From Panulirus ornatus (Eukaryota; Arthropoda; Malacostraca; Decapoda; Palinuridae): a stretch of 64,000 bases of DNA. Positions 38,699 to 50,392 of the stretch are shown one piece after another (the stretch's first letter is position 1; each line of letters begins with the position of its first letter). The stretch lies in NCBI RefSeq assembly GCF_036320965.1, contig NC_092234.1, positions 40,745,505-40,809,504 of the forward strand, written 5' to 3'. Both the position numbers and the translations under genes were made by a program. A model generated the notes under the pieces. It ran no database searches, was not told where the DNA came from, and worked only from the letters and a program-made list of their open reading frames with translations.

Positions 38699-39785
38699 AA
38701 AACTCTCCTTCCTCTGACACCCATTACATATTTATCACTGCCTCATGATCATTACAAGTAAATCATCTGCAAGGCAAAGCATTCCTTTATTCAAAGGAAT
38801 TGCAATATCCTTTCCTCATTATCCACTGTTAGGTCTTTCTGGTCTTCTTTAGCCAAGGGCATTTCTAACAACTTCTGTCACTCTGCCTTTCTTTCACCTT
38901 TCCATTCCAACAGCTATAGCTGTCTCTCCTCTCAACAAAGCAACTCTCTTTGGTTCACATTTCTCCTCTAATTCTTCCTTGGTTGACTTAAGCATTCCTT
39001 CATCCCCTAATGTTCCTTTTATTAATCCCTTGCCCCTTCCCATAACCTCTTTTCAAACTGTCTGTAAAGCACTTCTCTTTCTGGACAACAGCAAGGCTTA
39101 GGGTCCTGATGTCATCCATCCCTGTGTACTGAAAGATTGTGCCTCTGAACTTGCACCTGTGCTTGCTTGTCCCTTCCATTTCTTTAAAAACCAGAACTTT
39201 TCCCTCTAAGAAGGATGATGGTTTGAATCTCATAGTCTTATCTCTGATCACCAGTATGGCTTCTGTATGGGGAGATCCACTGGTGATATTCTTTTGTATC
39301 TTACTAATGTCTGGTCATCATCCCTAAATGATTCTGGGGAATCCTATGTAGATGCCCTTGACATATCCAAAGCTTTTGACAGGGTGTGGCATCAAGGTGT
39401 CATTTCTAAACTCCCATCTTTTGGCTTCCCTCCCTCACATCTTGCTTCCTCTCTGGACAATCTATCTCCATGGTTGTTGATGGAACAGCCTCTCCCCCTT
39501 TCTCCAGCAACAGCAGTATCCCTCAAGGTTATGGCCTTCTACACTTTTTCTCATCGATTTTCCTCTCTGCTACAAATAACGAAAAGCACTCATACAATGA
39601 AGACTCAACACTGCCTTCCTCCACATCCTCTAATTCTGCTCCTTCTTCTTTCACTCAATCTGCATCTCATATTGACACAACTTCTACGATAACCTCAGAC
39701 TGCACAGGATATCTCAGTTGGGTAGATGAAATCTTGTTAAGTTTAATGCCTGTAAGACCCAAGTGGAATGTTTTATACCTAGAGT
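38699..39785 (+). pseudogene. Jockey-type LINE RT remnant (plus strand)
   Basis: Across several frames the sequence reads HYKSIICKAKHSFIQR-like linker, FWSSLAKGISNNFCHSAF, then PDVIHPCVLKDCASELAPVLA (about 39090-39170), HQYGFCMGRSTGDIL (39253-39297), YVDALDISKAFDRVWHQGVI (39349-39408) and SFGFPPSHL. The F-D-R-V-W block with ALDISKAFD is the RT motif of Jockey/CR1-type LINEs. The FADD region is lost; a NACKTQVE-like end is visible near 39745. The reading frame is broken many times, so it is an old fossil. Confidence 0.72.
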
Positions 39786-39910
39786 GGACACAGCAGTGAA
39801 TGTAATCATGGATGTGGAAGTGAATCATAAGGTGTGTGAGGGTATGAAGGGTCTGGAAGCACTAGGGAATGTGTGAAAAGAGAGAATGATATCTGAGAGG
39901 GCAAATATGG
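39786..39910 (+). mobile_element. Old RTE-A fragment (thumb region)
   Basis: VDTAVNVIMDVEVNHKVCEG and the following LEALGNV align with the DLAADGTMEAEVNHRVGEGAK and LGALKNV blocks of RTE-A. It is diverged, with a stop, and merges into a second LINE family at about 39911. Confidence 0.6.
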
Positions 39911-40199
39911 AGTGGAATGCTGTATGGGATGTGTTAAGGATATATGGGGTTATGGCGGTGAGGCGCGGTGGCTGGTGGCAATCCTGTTTGCAGATGATAC
40001 TGTGTTGTTTGCTGAAAGTGAAGAGGAGTTGCAGAAGGTTGTCAGTGTGTTTTATGATGTGTAAGTACAGGCGATTGAAGATAAATGCAAGTAAAAGTAA
40101 AGTATTGGTGTTTGAAAGGAAACAGAGAGAAAGTATAGATTTTGCATAACCTATAAAGTGAAAGAAGAAAGTGCATTAAACCATGTTCTGGATATGGGT

Positions 40200-40266
<67 letters not shown>

Positions 40267-40830
40267 GAGAATTTCCGTATTCAGGAGCTGTTTTGTGTAA
40301 GTTTGGTGATGTCGAAGAAGAGATAAGGGAGACAGCAGTAAAGAGTAGAAGAGTCATTGGGTTCCTTTATAGAATAATGAAGGGCAGAAGTGTAAGTATG
40401 TAATTGAAATGAGGATTGAGACAATATTGTCCTCCTAAACCTGACCTGTGCAGCCAAAACATGGCCAAGGAATGAGTCACAGAGATCAAGAGTCCAAGCC
40501 ATGAAAATGAGCTATTTGAGAGGAACATACTGTTTGGCTCAATGGAATGAAGAAAGAAATGAGGGGGTGTATGGCAAAGACCATAAAGGGAATTAATTGT
40601 AGAGTGGGAGAGTGGGTGAAACCTAATACTTTGAGGTGGTTTGAGCATGTGGAAAGAATGCAAGACCTGGAGTTTACAAGTAGAGTGTATGATAGTACAA
40701 TTCAAGGGGATGATGTGAGAGGAAGACCACCAGTGACATGAGGAAATAGAGTGGAAGAATTCTGGAGGGAGAGAAATGATGGAAGAATGCATGAATAATG
40801 TATGTGAGAGAGGCATCTAAGGCCAGAGAC
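39911..40830 (+). mobile_element. Second RTE-like LINE family (RTE-B), degraded
   Basis: Frames in this region read WDVLRIYGV, then a gap, LFADDTVLFAESEEELQK-like sequence (about 39985-40035, in a shifted frame), CKYRRLKINASKSKVLVFER (near 40060-40120), SGAVLCKFGDVEEEIRETAV and SRRVIGFLYRIMKGRSVSM (40280-40403), then MKKEMRGCMAKTIKGINC and LRWFEHVERMQDLEFTSRVY (about 40630-40690) with GRPPV. The order matches the RT thumb and C-terminal domain of RTE-A, but residues differ strongly, so it is a separate family. A (GA)n repeat interrupts it. Confidence 0.68.
40202..40262. repeat. (GA)n microsatellite
   Basis: A pure GA run of about 60 bp inside the RTE-B fragment. Open frames through it (REREREER / SLSLSL) are artefacts. 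Confidence 0.97.
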
Positions 40831-40917
40831 AAGTGGAGACTCTTTTGCCTTGGCTACCTCTCAATGGGAATTCCCAAAAGAAAAAAGGCATCAGAGATAC
40901 AGACAGGAAGCAGGAAC

Positions 40918-41320
40918 AAGGTATGGTAATAAGGAGAGTGTGATTGAGACATAAAAAGTTTGTTCTAAAATGATATGGACATATTGAGAGAATGAGTGAG
41001 GAAAGGTTGGCAAAGAGAACAAACACGTGTCAGAAGTGGAGGGGGAAAAGGAGAGAGACCAAACTGGAGATGGAAAGATTAGAGGGAAAAATACATTTAA
41101 TGGTCATGACCTGAACATGCAGGAGGGTGAACAGCAAGTACAGGATATTGTAAAATGGAGCAGTGTGGTACACATGGGGCTACATGCTGTCAGTGGACTG
41201 AACAAGGGCATACGAACAATCAGGGGAAAGCGACAGAAAGGTCTGTGGGACCTGGTTGTGGATAGGATGCTATGGTTTTGGTGCATTCCACAGGTAGAAA
41301 ATGGATGTAAGCAAATGTTT
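40918..41320 (+). mobile_element. Old RTE-A 3' fragment s
   Basis: Diverged sequence of the RTE-A C-terminal domain (GNKESVIET, HIERMSEERLAKRT-like, EGEQQVQDIVKWSSVVHMGLHAVSGLNKGI) followed by the start of the 3' UTR to about 41320. The tail is missing. No frame is open throughout. Confidence 0.7.
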
Positions 41321-41689
41321 CCAGTACCTACTTGACAATGCTGTCGTACTAATGCAGCTGGTAAATTCATAAACTTTTATAATTTTGTTTTAATAAAAAA
41401 ATCATCAATGAATCAAGTTGATGACAAGAAAAATATCTGCTATGGAAGATAAAATATAATCAGTAACCATATTTTCAGTGAAAGTAAAAATACTCAACAA
41501 AACATGTGTGTTGATAAGTCATTTAACATTCAGGCCTCATTCCTGCACTTTTAGCACATGCTGAAACACTGACAAAACTTATATGTACAAATCATGGAAT
41601 GAAAGTAGTGGATGAAACATACTTTTGAAGTGACTTTTTCATTGTTATATGAATACCTCTGAAATTGTAGTAAAATGATTTTTTTTTTA
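41321..41689. other. No gene recognised
   Basis: AT-rich sequence with no coding or repeat signal that I recognise. Confidence 0.5.
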
Positions 41690-42260
41690 AACATCTTGAA
41701 AAATGTGAATTTTGAAGGTTAGAAAAGAAATCTGCGAGGGACATTTAAGGGTACAAGTAGAAAGGTTACATGAAGAAAGAAAGATGAAAGAGGGAAAAGG
41801 ATTCCATAGGTTTGCTGTTTGAGGAGAAGGAAGTATCCATGTTGAAGCTATGGAAAGCAGTAGCTAGATGTATGCTTTGAGTTACAGCCTTAATGGCAAG
41901 GACAAGTGCAGATAGTTTAAGAGTTCTTAAAGGTAGTGAATGAACAATGCCCACAGAACAGGAAGAGGTCAGCACCTTCACTGTGGATGGAAAGGCAAAG
42001 CTGAAAAGAAGTGGTAGCTGAGGAATTAGTAAACGGGACAGCCTTAGATTCTACTCTGGCTAAAAGAGGAGTTAGAGATAAAGCCACCCCAGGTATGTAA
42101 GCAGTACTCCATATTGAATTGAAACCCCTGTAAATATGAAATGGCTTCCCACAAGAAAACTAATTGAGGCACTTCTGCTTTTGGGAAAGACTTTGTAATG
42201 ATGATCATATGGAATTTCCAGGAAATAGTGGAGGATGTATTTAAGCCTTGGCAAAATCTT
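41690..42260 (-). pseudogene. Possible Jockey-type LINE C-terminal fragment (minus)
   Basis: On the minus strand, across changing frames, I can pick out MEYCLHTWGG-like, ARVESKAV-like and LWNPFP-like blocks near the end, which are common near the C-terminus of Jockey/CR1 RT proteins. The match is weak and frame-shifted. It gains some support from better Jockey blocks on the same strand at 43266-43745 and 44030-44640, which would place this piece as the 3' end of the same element. Confidence 0.4.
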
Positions 42261-42301
42261 TGTTGAATTATATTGTTCTGAAATTCAACAGTTAGAAATT
42301 A

Positions 42302-42847
42302 GTGAGAATTTTAGAAAGAGATATAGTTAGAAATTGTATTTTTGCACTACATTACAGCTTCCCTATTTTGCGATGCTGGAGAGGTCTAATCAAAAATAGG
42401 AGATATGTTCATATGTTGTATGGTTGCAAGGTGTGGGCTATGGATAGAGTTGTGTGCAGGAGGGTGGATGTGCTGGAAATGAGATGCTTGAGGACAATAT
42501 GTGGTGTGAGGTGGTTTGATCGAGTAAGTAATGTAAGGGTAAGAGAGATGTGTAGAAATAAGAAGAGCGTGGTTGAGAGAGCAGAACAGGGTGTTTTGAA
42601 ATAGTTTGGGCACATGGAGAGAATGAGTGAGGAAAGATTGACCAAGAGGATATATGTGTCGGAGGTGGAGGGAACGAGGAGAAGTGGGAGACCAATTTGG
42701 AGGTGGAAAGATGGAGTGAAAAAGATTTTGTGTGATCGGGGCCTGAACATGCAGGAGGGTGAAAGGCGAGCAAGGAATAGAGTGAATTGGATCGATGTGG
42801 TATACTGGGGTCAACGTGCTGTCAATGGATTGAATCAGGGCATGTGA
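42302..42847 (+). pseudogene. C-terminal domain of RTE-A copy t
   Basis: Frames 42302-42604 (element part from about 42411) and 42614-42847 encode RRRVDVLEMRCLRTICGVRW, VREMCRNKKSVVERAEQG, then after the TAG FGHMERMSEERLTKRIYVSE, SGRPIWRWKDG and the long C-terminus. No RT is present. Confidence 0.82.
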
Positions 42848-43262
42848 AGCGTCTGGGGTAAACCGTGGAAAGTTCTGTGGGACCTGGATGTGGAAAGGGA
42901 GCTGTGGTTTCGGGGATTATTGCATGACAGCTAAAGACTGAGTGTGAACGAATGGGGCCTTTGTTGTCTTTTCCTAGCGCTACCTCGCACACGTAGGAGA
43001 GGGATGTTATTCCATGTGTGGCGAGATGGTGATGGGAATGAATAAAGGCAGACAGTGTAATTGTGTGCATGTGTATATAAGTATATGTCTGTGTGTGTAT
43101 ATATATGTGTACATTGAGATGTATGGGTGTGTATATTTGCATGTGGGGACGTGTATGTATATACATGTGTATGGGGGTGGGTTGGGCCATTTCTTTCGTC
43201 TGTTTCCTTGCGCTACCTCGCAAACACAGGAGACAGCGACAAAGCAAAATAAAATATAAATA
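42395..43262 (+). mobile_element. RTE-A copy t: 3' fragment, long 3' UTR form
   Basis: Starting at MLYGCKVWAMDRVV and running through the C-terminal domain (a TAG at 42603 breaks LK*FGHMERM) to RAVNGLNQGM, the long 3' UTR and a tail ending GACAAAGCAAAATAAAATAT. It interrupts the minus-strand Jockey pieces on both sides. Clear target duplications were not identified. Confidence 0.87.
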
Positions 43263-43265
43263 TAA

Positions 43266-43745
43266 ATGTTCATTATGAGGTAAAGAAGAAGCATAAGAGT
43301 TAGGAGAGGCTGGAAAGTGAGTTGAATCATGGAAAGGCTAATCATAAGTGCAACAATGAATAGGGTTAGAGTTTGACATGAGATCATTCATGGCAGGAGA
43401 AAGTAGATGATAGGACAGAACCATGAGGAACACCACTGTTGATAGGATACAAGAGTGAAGACACCCCCCATTATCAGAGTAGACTAACTAGATAACAGAG
43501 AGAAGCAGAAAAGCCAAAGGAAGGAATTTCTAAAACAATGACATGCCACATCCTTTGAAATTATTTAATGATAATGAGGACTACAACAAAAGATTCACCA
43601 CAATCCCTGAGAGAAGACCAGACATGAATCATATAGGACAGATCACTGGCAGCCTTTACACTGTAAAAGCTGTAAAGGTGACCTGAGATGGAAATGGGAC
43701 TCTTAAGTATTTATGAAAGCAAGAATTAAGGAATGCTTCAGTTAT
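43266..43745 (-). pseudogene. Jockey-type LINE RT fragment (minus)
   Basis: On the minus strand the sequence reads, across frames, SDLSYMIHVWSS, RDCGESFVVVL, IPSFGFSASLC, INSGVPHGSVLS and a following short block. These correspond to the DISKAFD and VPQGSVLSP regions of Jockey/CR1-type RTs, where GVPQGSVLSP is a hallmark. Several stops and indels make it a fossil. It sits between RTE-A copy t and a SINE-like repeat. Confidence 0.65.
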
Positions 43746-43757
43746 TATGGAGATAGG

Positions 43758-43999
43758 GGATAGGGGAGAAAGAATACTTCCCACATATTCCCTACGTGTC
43801 GTAGAAGGCGACTAAAAGGGGAGGGAGCAGTGGGCTGGAAATCCTCCCCTCTCATTATTTTTTTTTTAATTTTCCAAAAGAAGGAACAGAGAAGGGGGCC
43901 AGGTGAGGATATTCCCTCAAAGGCCCAGTTCTCTGTTCTTAATGTTACCTCGCTAACGTGGGAAATGGCGAATAGTTTGAAAGAAAAAAGAAAAGAAAA
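43758..43999 (+). mobile_element. SINE-like repeat, copy 2
   Basis: Same repeat as 38065-38295: GATAGGGGAGAAAGAATACT, GTCGTAGAAGGCGACTAAAA, GGGCTGGAAATCCTCCCC, a T run, then TTCCAAAAGAAGGAACAGAG, TATTCCCTCAAAGGCCCAGT and a tail GTTACCTCGCTAACGTGGGA followed by GAAAGAAAAAAG. The 3' end resembles the RTE-A tail. It lies inside the minus-strand Jockey remnant. Confidence 0.75.
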
Positions 44000-44029
44000 G
44001 GTAAGAGTAATGGAACAGTAGTAAGAAGC

Positions 44030-44640
44030 AAATCAAAATTGTCTTCTATCTTAGGGATGGCTGCACCATGGCATGCTACCAAAAAGAAGGCAAACATTCA
44101 TCTTCTGACAGAAATGAAAGTGGCAAACAAGAACTGAAGCTAGAGCCTTTTAGCTCAAAGGCTCAGTACATTAAGACTCAAGGAGGTATGTCATCTAGAT
44201 CATATGTCTTGCCCACTGGTAGCTGGAAGATACCTGGAAGACCTTGTTTGAGGAAATATAGGAAAGGGCATAGGTTCAGTTGGAGAGGTTAGTGGAGGGC
44301 TAGTGCAGAATCATCAAAAGAAGAGTTAAAGGAGAATCAAGTATCTACAGTGGTGGCTATATCAGAAGGGGAGTTAGTTACAGATGGACTGATATAGAAG
44401 AGACTTATTAGAAATAAAATCAGCATACTTTGTTTCATGAAGGTATACTTGGGTTTATCAAAAACAGTTTTGCAATGATTCCAAGCAACATTGAAAAAGG
44501 AGTGATATTCAAGAGAAAGGGAGGGCTTCATGGCCTGATACACTCTGGCCTTGATGTGACAAGAATCAGAGCAAGAGTGATCAAACCATAAGTGAGGGAA
44601 TAAAGGTATAACAGTAGAGACATAGGATCCATGCTAACCA
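44030..44640 (-). pseudogene. Jockey-type LINE linker region (minus)
   Basis: The minus strand reads VWFDHSCSDSCHIKARVYQA then MKPSLSLEYHSFFNVAWNHC and KTVFDKPKYTFMKQ, followed by a degraded stretch. WFD-x-C-x3-C-type sequence followed by an aromatic-rich linker lies between endonuclease and RT in Jockey-type LINEs. Together with 43266-43745 it makes a plausible single decayed element. Confidence 0.55.
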
Positions 44641-47600
44641 CAATAACTTCTATACATCAGCACAGCTGAAGGTATCTTAGCCAGCAGAGAAGTACAGCTT
44701 TCATGGAAAGTCAGTATCTTATCTTGTTAGAATATTGATCAGTTTCTTTATCTTTCTTGGTGGACATCCATGCATTTTTGTTCACTGTCTTTGCAATACA
44801 TTCCAAGATGTCCCTGTGGAATCAATTTCTCTGTTTCTCTCAAACATGAGGTTTTAGGTCTAATAAGCTGTTTTTTGCCTGTTTATCTCTTGCTATACAA
44901 AGACTCATATCTTTTTCCTTTCTTACTTCAGAGGCTGTAGATTTTCATTTCTTTTAGTCTTTCATGATGGTTCAGGTGTTCCATTCCCTCAGTTTGGCAG
45001 ACTAAATTTTTCTGAGTTCTTTCTAACTATTCATTTTCACTTGGTTGATAAGTGACTATACACTGTAGAACTTGATTTTGCTTCTAACATATACTGTATC
45101 ATACACCAAACATTTTAATCATCAGCTTTCTGTCTCTTATAGTAAAGGTTCTCATTATGATAAAACTCATTTCTTGGCTTGAAAATACTATTGTATCAAT
45201 GTGCTCTTCTTATTCATTTTTTTCTTTTATAAATTATGACACTTTCATCTTTCACAGTTGCTTTATTCTCTATCACCTTCCTTGCTGGGCCTTTGTGTAG
45301 TGTAATTGATGCATTGCTAGTCATACATCCTTGAGATGCATTTAACATACTTTCTCCAGAGAAGTTTCAAGAACATCTAGTCTCTTGAATAAAGGGCCAC
45401 ACCACAGTAGACCAACTGGATCAAAAGAATCTGGAGTAGAAGGGTGGTTGCAACCCCAGACTCTTCCCCCAGAAGAAGCAAGTCCAAAGAGGGAGCTCCT
45501 TGTGACAGAAGACAAAACAAAAAAGGACTTTTGCTGCCAGAGCTGAAACACTGAGACCTTTTCAATCCCAGTTTCAATGTCAACACTTAAAAAGGAATCT
45601 AAATCAGGCTTCCAAGCCCATCACATGGACTGTCACCAACTCAGAAAGAGACCCCTGCAGGTAGAGCTCTTCATCTAACTAGGACGACATTCATAAGGAA
45701 AACAATGGACATGGGTGAGGATCACAGAAATATTCTCAAAGTTATATAGTTCAATTAGAAGTGGCAATGGATTAAACAGTGGCACAAGGAACTGAAGAAA
45801 CTCTACAACTATGAAAGACAGAAAACACATGACAAGGTCATCGCCAAAACCACATCAGGGGATTCACGTATTATGTTTTGGAGCTGATGAGCAGTGAGCA
45901 CATGGCACAACTGACCCCACAGGTTGGTTGCATGAACAGTCCCTTACAGCAGTCTAAAGCCTGTTGACCAATTTGTGGGATCAGCAGTGGTTATGATTTC
46001 TGATTCCATTGGTGGATCTAGTATTGGAGCTCACTAATTAATGACTTAATAGAACCAGTTGCCAAATTCATGCTAGGTTCATCAGAGAGACTGAGCCGTT
46101 ATCTTTCTAACTAATTGTCCAGAGGACCCATTGGTAGGATCAATCAATAGATCCTGCCCTTGAAACTATTAGTGAATCTGTCACATTACTTGGACCCCAT
46201 CTAGGTTATTTGAGAAGATTTGTATAACTTACCTTATGAACCATTTGACCCACTGTTCTTTAAGCTCATTAGGAAACCCAGTATCAGGTGGATCTGATCT
46301 GAGGGTCCATTGGCAGATCCAACTGGAGGGACCATAGGTAGGTCATTTCATAGGAATTGTTGGTGGGTCCAGTCAATATTTCTTTTTTGCAGTGTGGTTC
46401 CTCCTTGCAAAACACCATTTCTTAACAAAAGGAAAGCTTAACAAGCCCCACAGGGAGAATTGAACTGCTTGTCCAGGGATATTAAACTACATCCATGGTT
46501 GAACAGATCCAGGAGAAGACCTCTCCCCCTCCATCTGTGCCAGCATAGTTACCAATGTAGGATAATATGCACTGATGCTGTGGACATGTAAGCTACTAAG
46601 CCTCGTAACAAAGATCATAGAGCAGGCAGTGTAAAACCACACATGAAGATAGATACAAGCATTATTGCAAACAAAAAAAGAAAATACATAATAAAAAAAT
46701 GTCCTATATCAACACAGCTAGTGATAACCCTCTTGAACAACAGTTTTAAAATCCAACACAGTTCACCAATGGTCAAACAAGGCCCCACATATACCTGTCT
46801 AGGCAAGGAAAAAAGGATATCCACACAGAAAGAGGGGCAAAGACAACCTTCGATTAAAGGTAATTCATATATAAAATTTTTACAAGAAAACCCCTTAAAC
46901 AGGAAGAGAGACAGAGCTAGCTATTGAGCAACAATTCCCTTCACAAACAATTCATCCTAAACAGGGGAATAAAGGAAAAGGTTAAAACCAAACATGCAAC
47001 AACCTTTATATAATACAAACCCTACAATATCATACATAAATTAAAAGATACAGATCCTTAAATCGACAGGAGCAAAACAGATGTGTTGCAAGGCCATGCA
47101 GCAAGCAAGTAATGAGAATGACAGGTACCAGCCAGTTGAGCTGCAGACAGAGTATACAAAATGAAGTGTGGCCCCCCTAGCGAGAAGTTGATAACATCAC
47201 ATATAGGATGTTCCATTCCAAGGATGGGGGTGTCATAGGTTTAACAAGCTCTCTCACACCATCCATGAACTGAACCTCTGGCAGAAAATGTAGCACTTTA
47301 AATCATCAAGGTTAGCTTTTCCACCAAATCAAGTTGGTGTTATGGTAAACACTGGATTTTCTAATAACAATATAACACTAGCAGTCTATTAAAGACCCAT
47401 GCTCCATGAGGAGAACACAGCTGAAATTTTCTAAGAGCACATTTATTCGTCAAAATGGCTTCAACAGAAAAAAAATTCATATGGTTTACAATGATGAAAA
47501 CTGACAATGGCTAAAGGTTAAAGGATTTTACAGGTTAGTATTCACATAGTTAACATAGAGATGCCAAGTTAGCAGGGCTTACAATGATTTAAATAGACTC

Positions 47601-48497
47601 TCCAGTAACACTACATTATTTCAAGAAGCTTGCAATATACATTATTTAAGTGTATGTTATATACATATCTATCATATGTACAAAACAGTTCTAACAAACA
47701 ATGAACGATATTTAAGACCAAGAATTTCATTTCATACAATATCTTATTTGAACTCTTATACAGTCAATATTTACTTACCAATTTTTATGTGGAGCACGGG
47801 CTATACTGTACATGCCATGCACATTAAAACATATGATTAAGCATGCCAAAATGCACATTAGATGACAGAATTTAGTGCTACATATATGCTAATATGGACA
47901 GAGAACGGAAGGCCTGGATGTTTTCTGTTCACTTAAAACAAATATTGATTAGTATCTCTATTCTTTTTGGTAAAAGCAATTATTGATGATTAACACCTCT
48001 ATCAAATATTAATCAATATTAATGATAAAAGGAAACTTTAGCATTTTACACAACTATTTCATGTGATGCATTACAGCTTAACTCACTATTACAGTTTTGA
48101 AAAACGTATAAAAATTGTTAAAAATGAACACTTTTACCTCAGTCCACAAATTTTTTTCTATAATGTATAAGAAAACTGTTAAATAATGAATTTAAAGTCT
48201 AACTTTATGTGCTATAGTAAGTTACTCCAGTTACATCACAAAACATAATCCATGTCTGATGATTTATTGAATGTTACATATACCTCTCATTACATAAGAC
48301 AAAACTTTTATCCAGTGCATGAGGTTGTTCATATAAATCAGGCATGATAACTTCACATAAATCATCGATCAAAGATTACAAAATAAATGTAAATAATAAT
48401 AAAAAACCTGTACCATCCATTACAAGTAGCAGTTAACATCATCAAATAATTTTAGAGATAATATTACAATACATTAAATTTTTCCTGTTATAGTAAG
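44641..48497. other. No gene recognised; mostly unique AT-rich DNA
   Basis: No convincing exon, RNA gene or transposon was found. A patch at 45950-46390 contains many imperfect inverted motifs of the type GGACC-ATTGG-GGTCC and is listed separately. Short open frames such as 45342-45586 (minus) and 46643-46927 (plus) lack recognisable motifs. Confidence 0.5.
45950..46390. repeat. Degenerate repeats of CCATTGGTGGATCC-like units
   Basis: Variants such as CCATTGGTGGATC, CCATTGGTAGGATC, CCATTGGCAGATCC and TGTTGGTGGGTCC recur irregularly, with several flanking GGATC/GACCC words. It looks like a decayed simple or satellite-like array. Confidence 0.45.
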
Positions 48498-48501
48498 TTA
48501 A

Positions 48502-48926
48502 CCCTTTGGATATACTAACTGACTGTAGTTGAACAAATTTCCAATAATAAAATGCCATGTTTGGCTCTTCTCCTTTGTGGCAAAAAGTTATTACTGTCAC
48601 AGTGTAAGATGACACCCCCAAAGTTTGAAATGACCATCATACCAAACTGTACAGTTTTTGCTTCTGAATATCACTTAGCCTCATTGAAATCAAGTGGGCC
48701 ACTTGTTATATAATTTACTGCACATGTATTCATGCATATTTTCCATGACTTTTTGGTAATGAAAATCACATCTTTCACCAAAAAATTAGTTTCAACCAGA
48801 TACAGAAACTTTAGTATACTTCCTCACATAAAAAGTAATGAAAATAGTCATATGAACAATCTCATCTTTTCATGGTGAAATGTTTTTAAGGAACTGGCCT
48901 TCGAAATGAAATAGGCATCCAAAGGG
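48502..48926. mobile_element. piggyBac-like MITE
   Basis: A 425-bp segment starts CCCTTTGGAT and ends ATCCAAAGGG, a perfect 10-bp inverted repeat, with TTAA on both sides (48498-48501 and 48927-48930). TTAA duplications with CCC/GGG termini are the signature of piggyBac-type transposons. There is no coding capacity, so it would depend on a transposase elsewhere. Confidence 0.78.
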
Positions 48927-48930
48927 TTAA

Positions 48931-50392
48931 TATCATGGTAACTATTCCATTAGCAGTAGCACTGTATTACTACTGCAGTTAAAAAACTTCATTAATATAA
49001 ATTGCTTCAAAGCATAGTTTAATATTATAATAATGTTGGATACGAAAAAAAGAATAAAAAATATTAAAGGTCTCTTTTAATAGAATGAAGAATAATATAA
49101 ATAGCACAAACCTCATATAAATAAACATATACCACATATACATATGCATGAGCACGAATGCACATACATGCCTTTTACACATGCTTTCACACTTATATTA
49201 GTTAAGATGTCGATCATCTTTAATCTTTTAATTGTCTTAGCACTTTTCTCGACCTGAACAGGTCACCACATCGGTAAGTGCATATATTCATAACCTCCTC
49301 CATCATATTCCATACTTCTTTTCTAAGAAATCTTCTTGATACCTTACTCTTTACAAGCAATCCTATTCCCATCCTGACAGCTTCTTTAAATATATATTCA
49401 TAAACTATGATTAACCCCACTTCCAGTTACATGCAATGGATTAATTGCATACAGCCATGCATCTTCTGTTGGAATTTATTATGCAGAACTAGGGTCCCCA
49501 ACCCTATAACTCTTTTTCACAATATTGTAGTGCAGCTTCATTCATTAAATTTCAATTCATATGCATTTTTCATCAAAACTTTTTCATCAGTCTTCAACAC
49601 ACTTTCATTATTCTTATAAGTGCCTCTGCTCTGAATTATCATTATGATAAAAACAACATTAATATTCAAGTACTTTAGTCATCAGAACAATGATGCACAC
49701 AAAACATGAGTTTTATGTCATTATGCACATTCACAGCCAGAAACCTTTTAGTGATATGATCCTACAGTCTCTTCTTTCACATTAATTCTAACCTCTGACT
49801 GTCTCTTTTTTCCCCTCAGATTTTAACAATAGCATACCTTGCACTTAAATGGTATTAATCTGTCAAGCTATCCTATGAAAGTCCATTAGAACCGAATATT
49901 GAAGGGTCATTTGTTAACAAGATATATATACCGCCAAAAGATGTGGTTATGTGATCTATGTTAACATATGACATATGTTTAAGTGTTGAATGAAGGGTTA
50001 GGGACACGAGGCCAAGATATACAGGTGAAGATTTTAACTGTATTAAGCCGTAAAAATGAAATCCCATAAAATTCTTCATCAGATCGATGACACTGTACAG
50101 GATTCCCAGATTTTGGCAACATTAGCTTTGATAACATTTATGATGCTTTCTTTAACACCAAGCTGGCATTTAAGGGTTATAGCACCAACACCCAGTTCAA
50201 GTTGTCCATGATTTTGACCTTGGCCTCCAAAGAAGAATCCTTTCCAATCTTCTTAAAAGACAGTTGCAGGCTGCTTTGACATGTTGAAAATTTGTAAACA
50301 TACTAGAGTAAACATACTAGATATTTCAAGTTATGACTATGTTAACATGTTGCTGCCTGCCTTAACTTAAATTTTGGATGTAACTAAGTGCA
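48931..50392. other. No gene recognised
   Basis: AT-rich sequence. A 66-codon minus-strand frame (49220-49420) has no recognised motif and no clear splice context. Nothing else stands out. Confidence 0.5.

Noticed and set aside
49220..49420. 66-codon minus-strand frame with RRFLRKEVWNMMEEVMNICT
   Set aside because: No recognised domain or splice context; composition looks more protein-like than most, but one short frame is not enough for a gene call.
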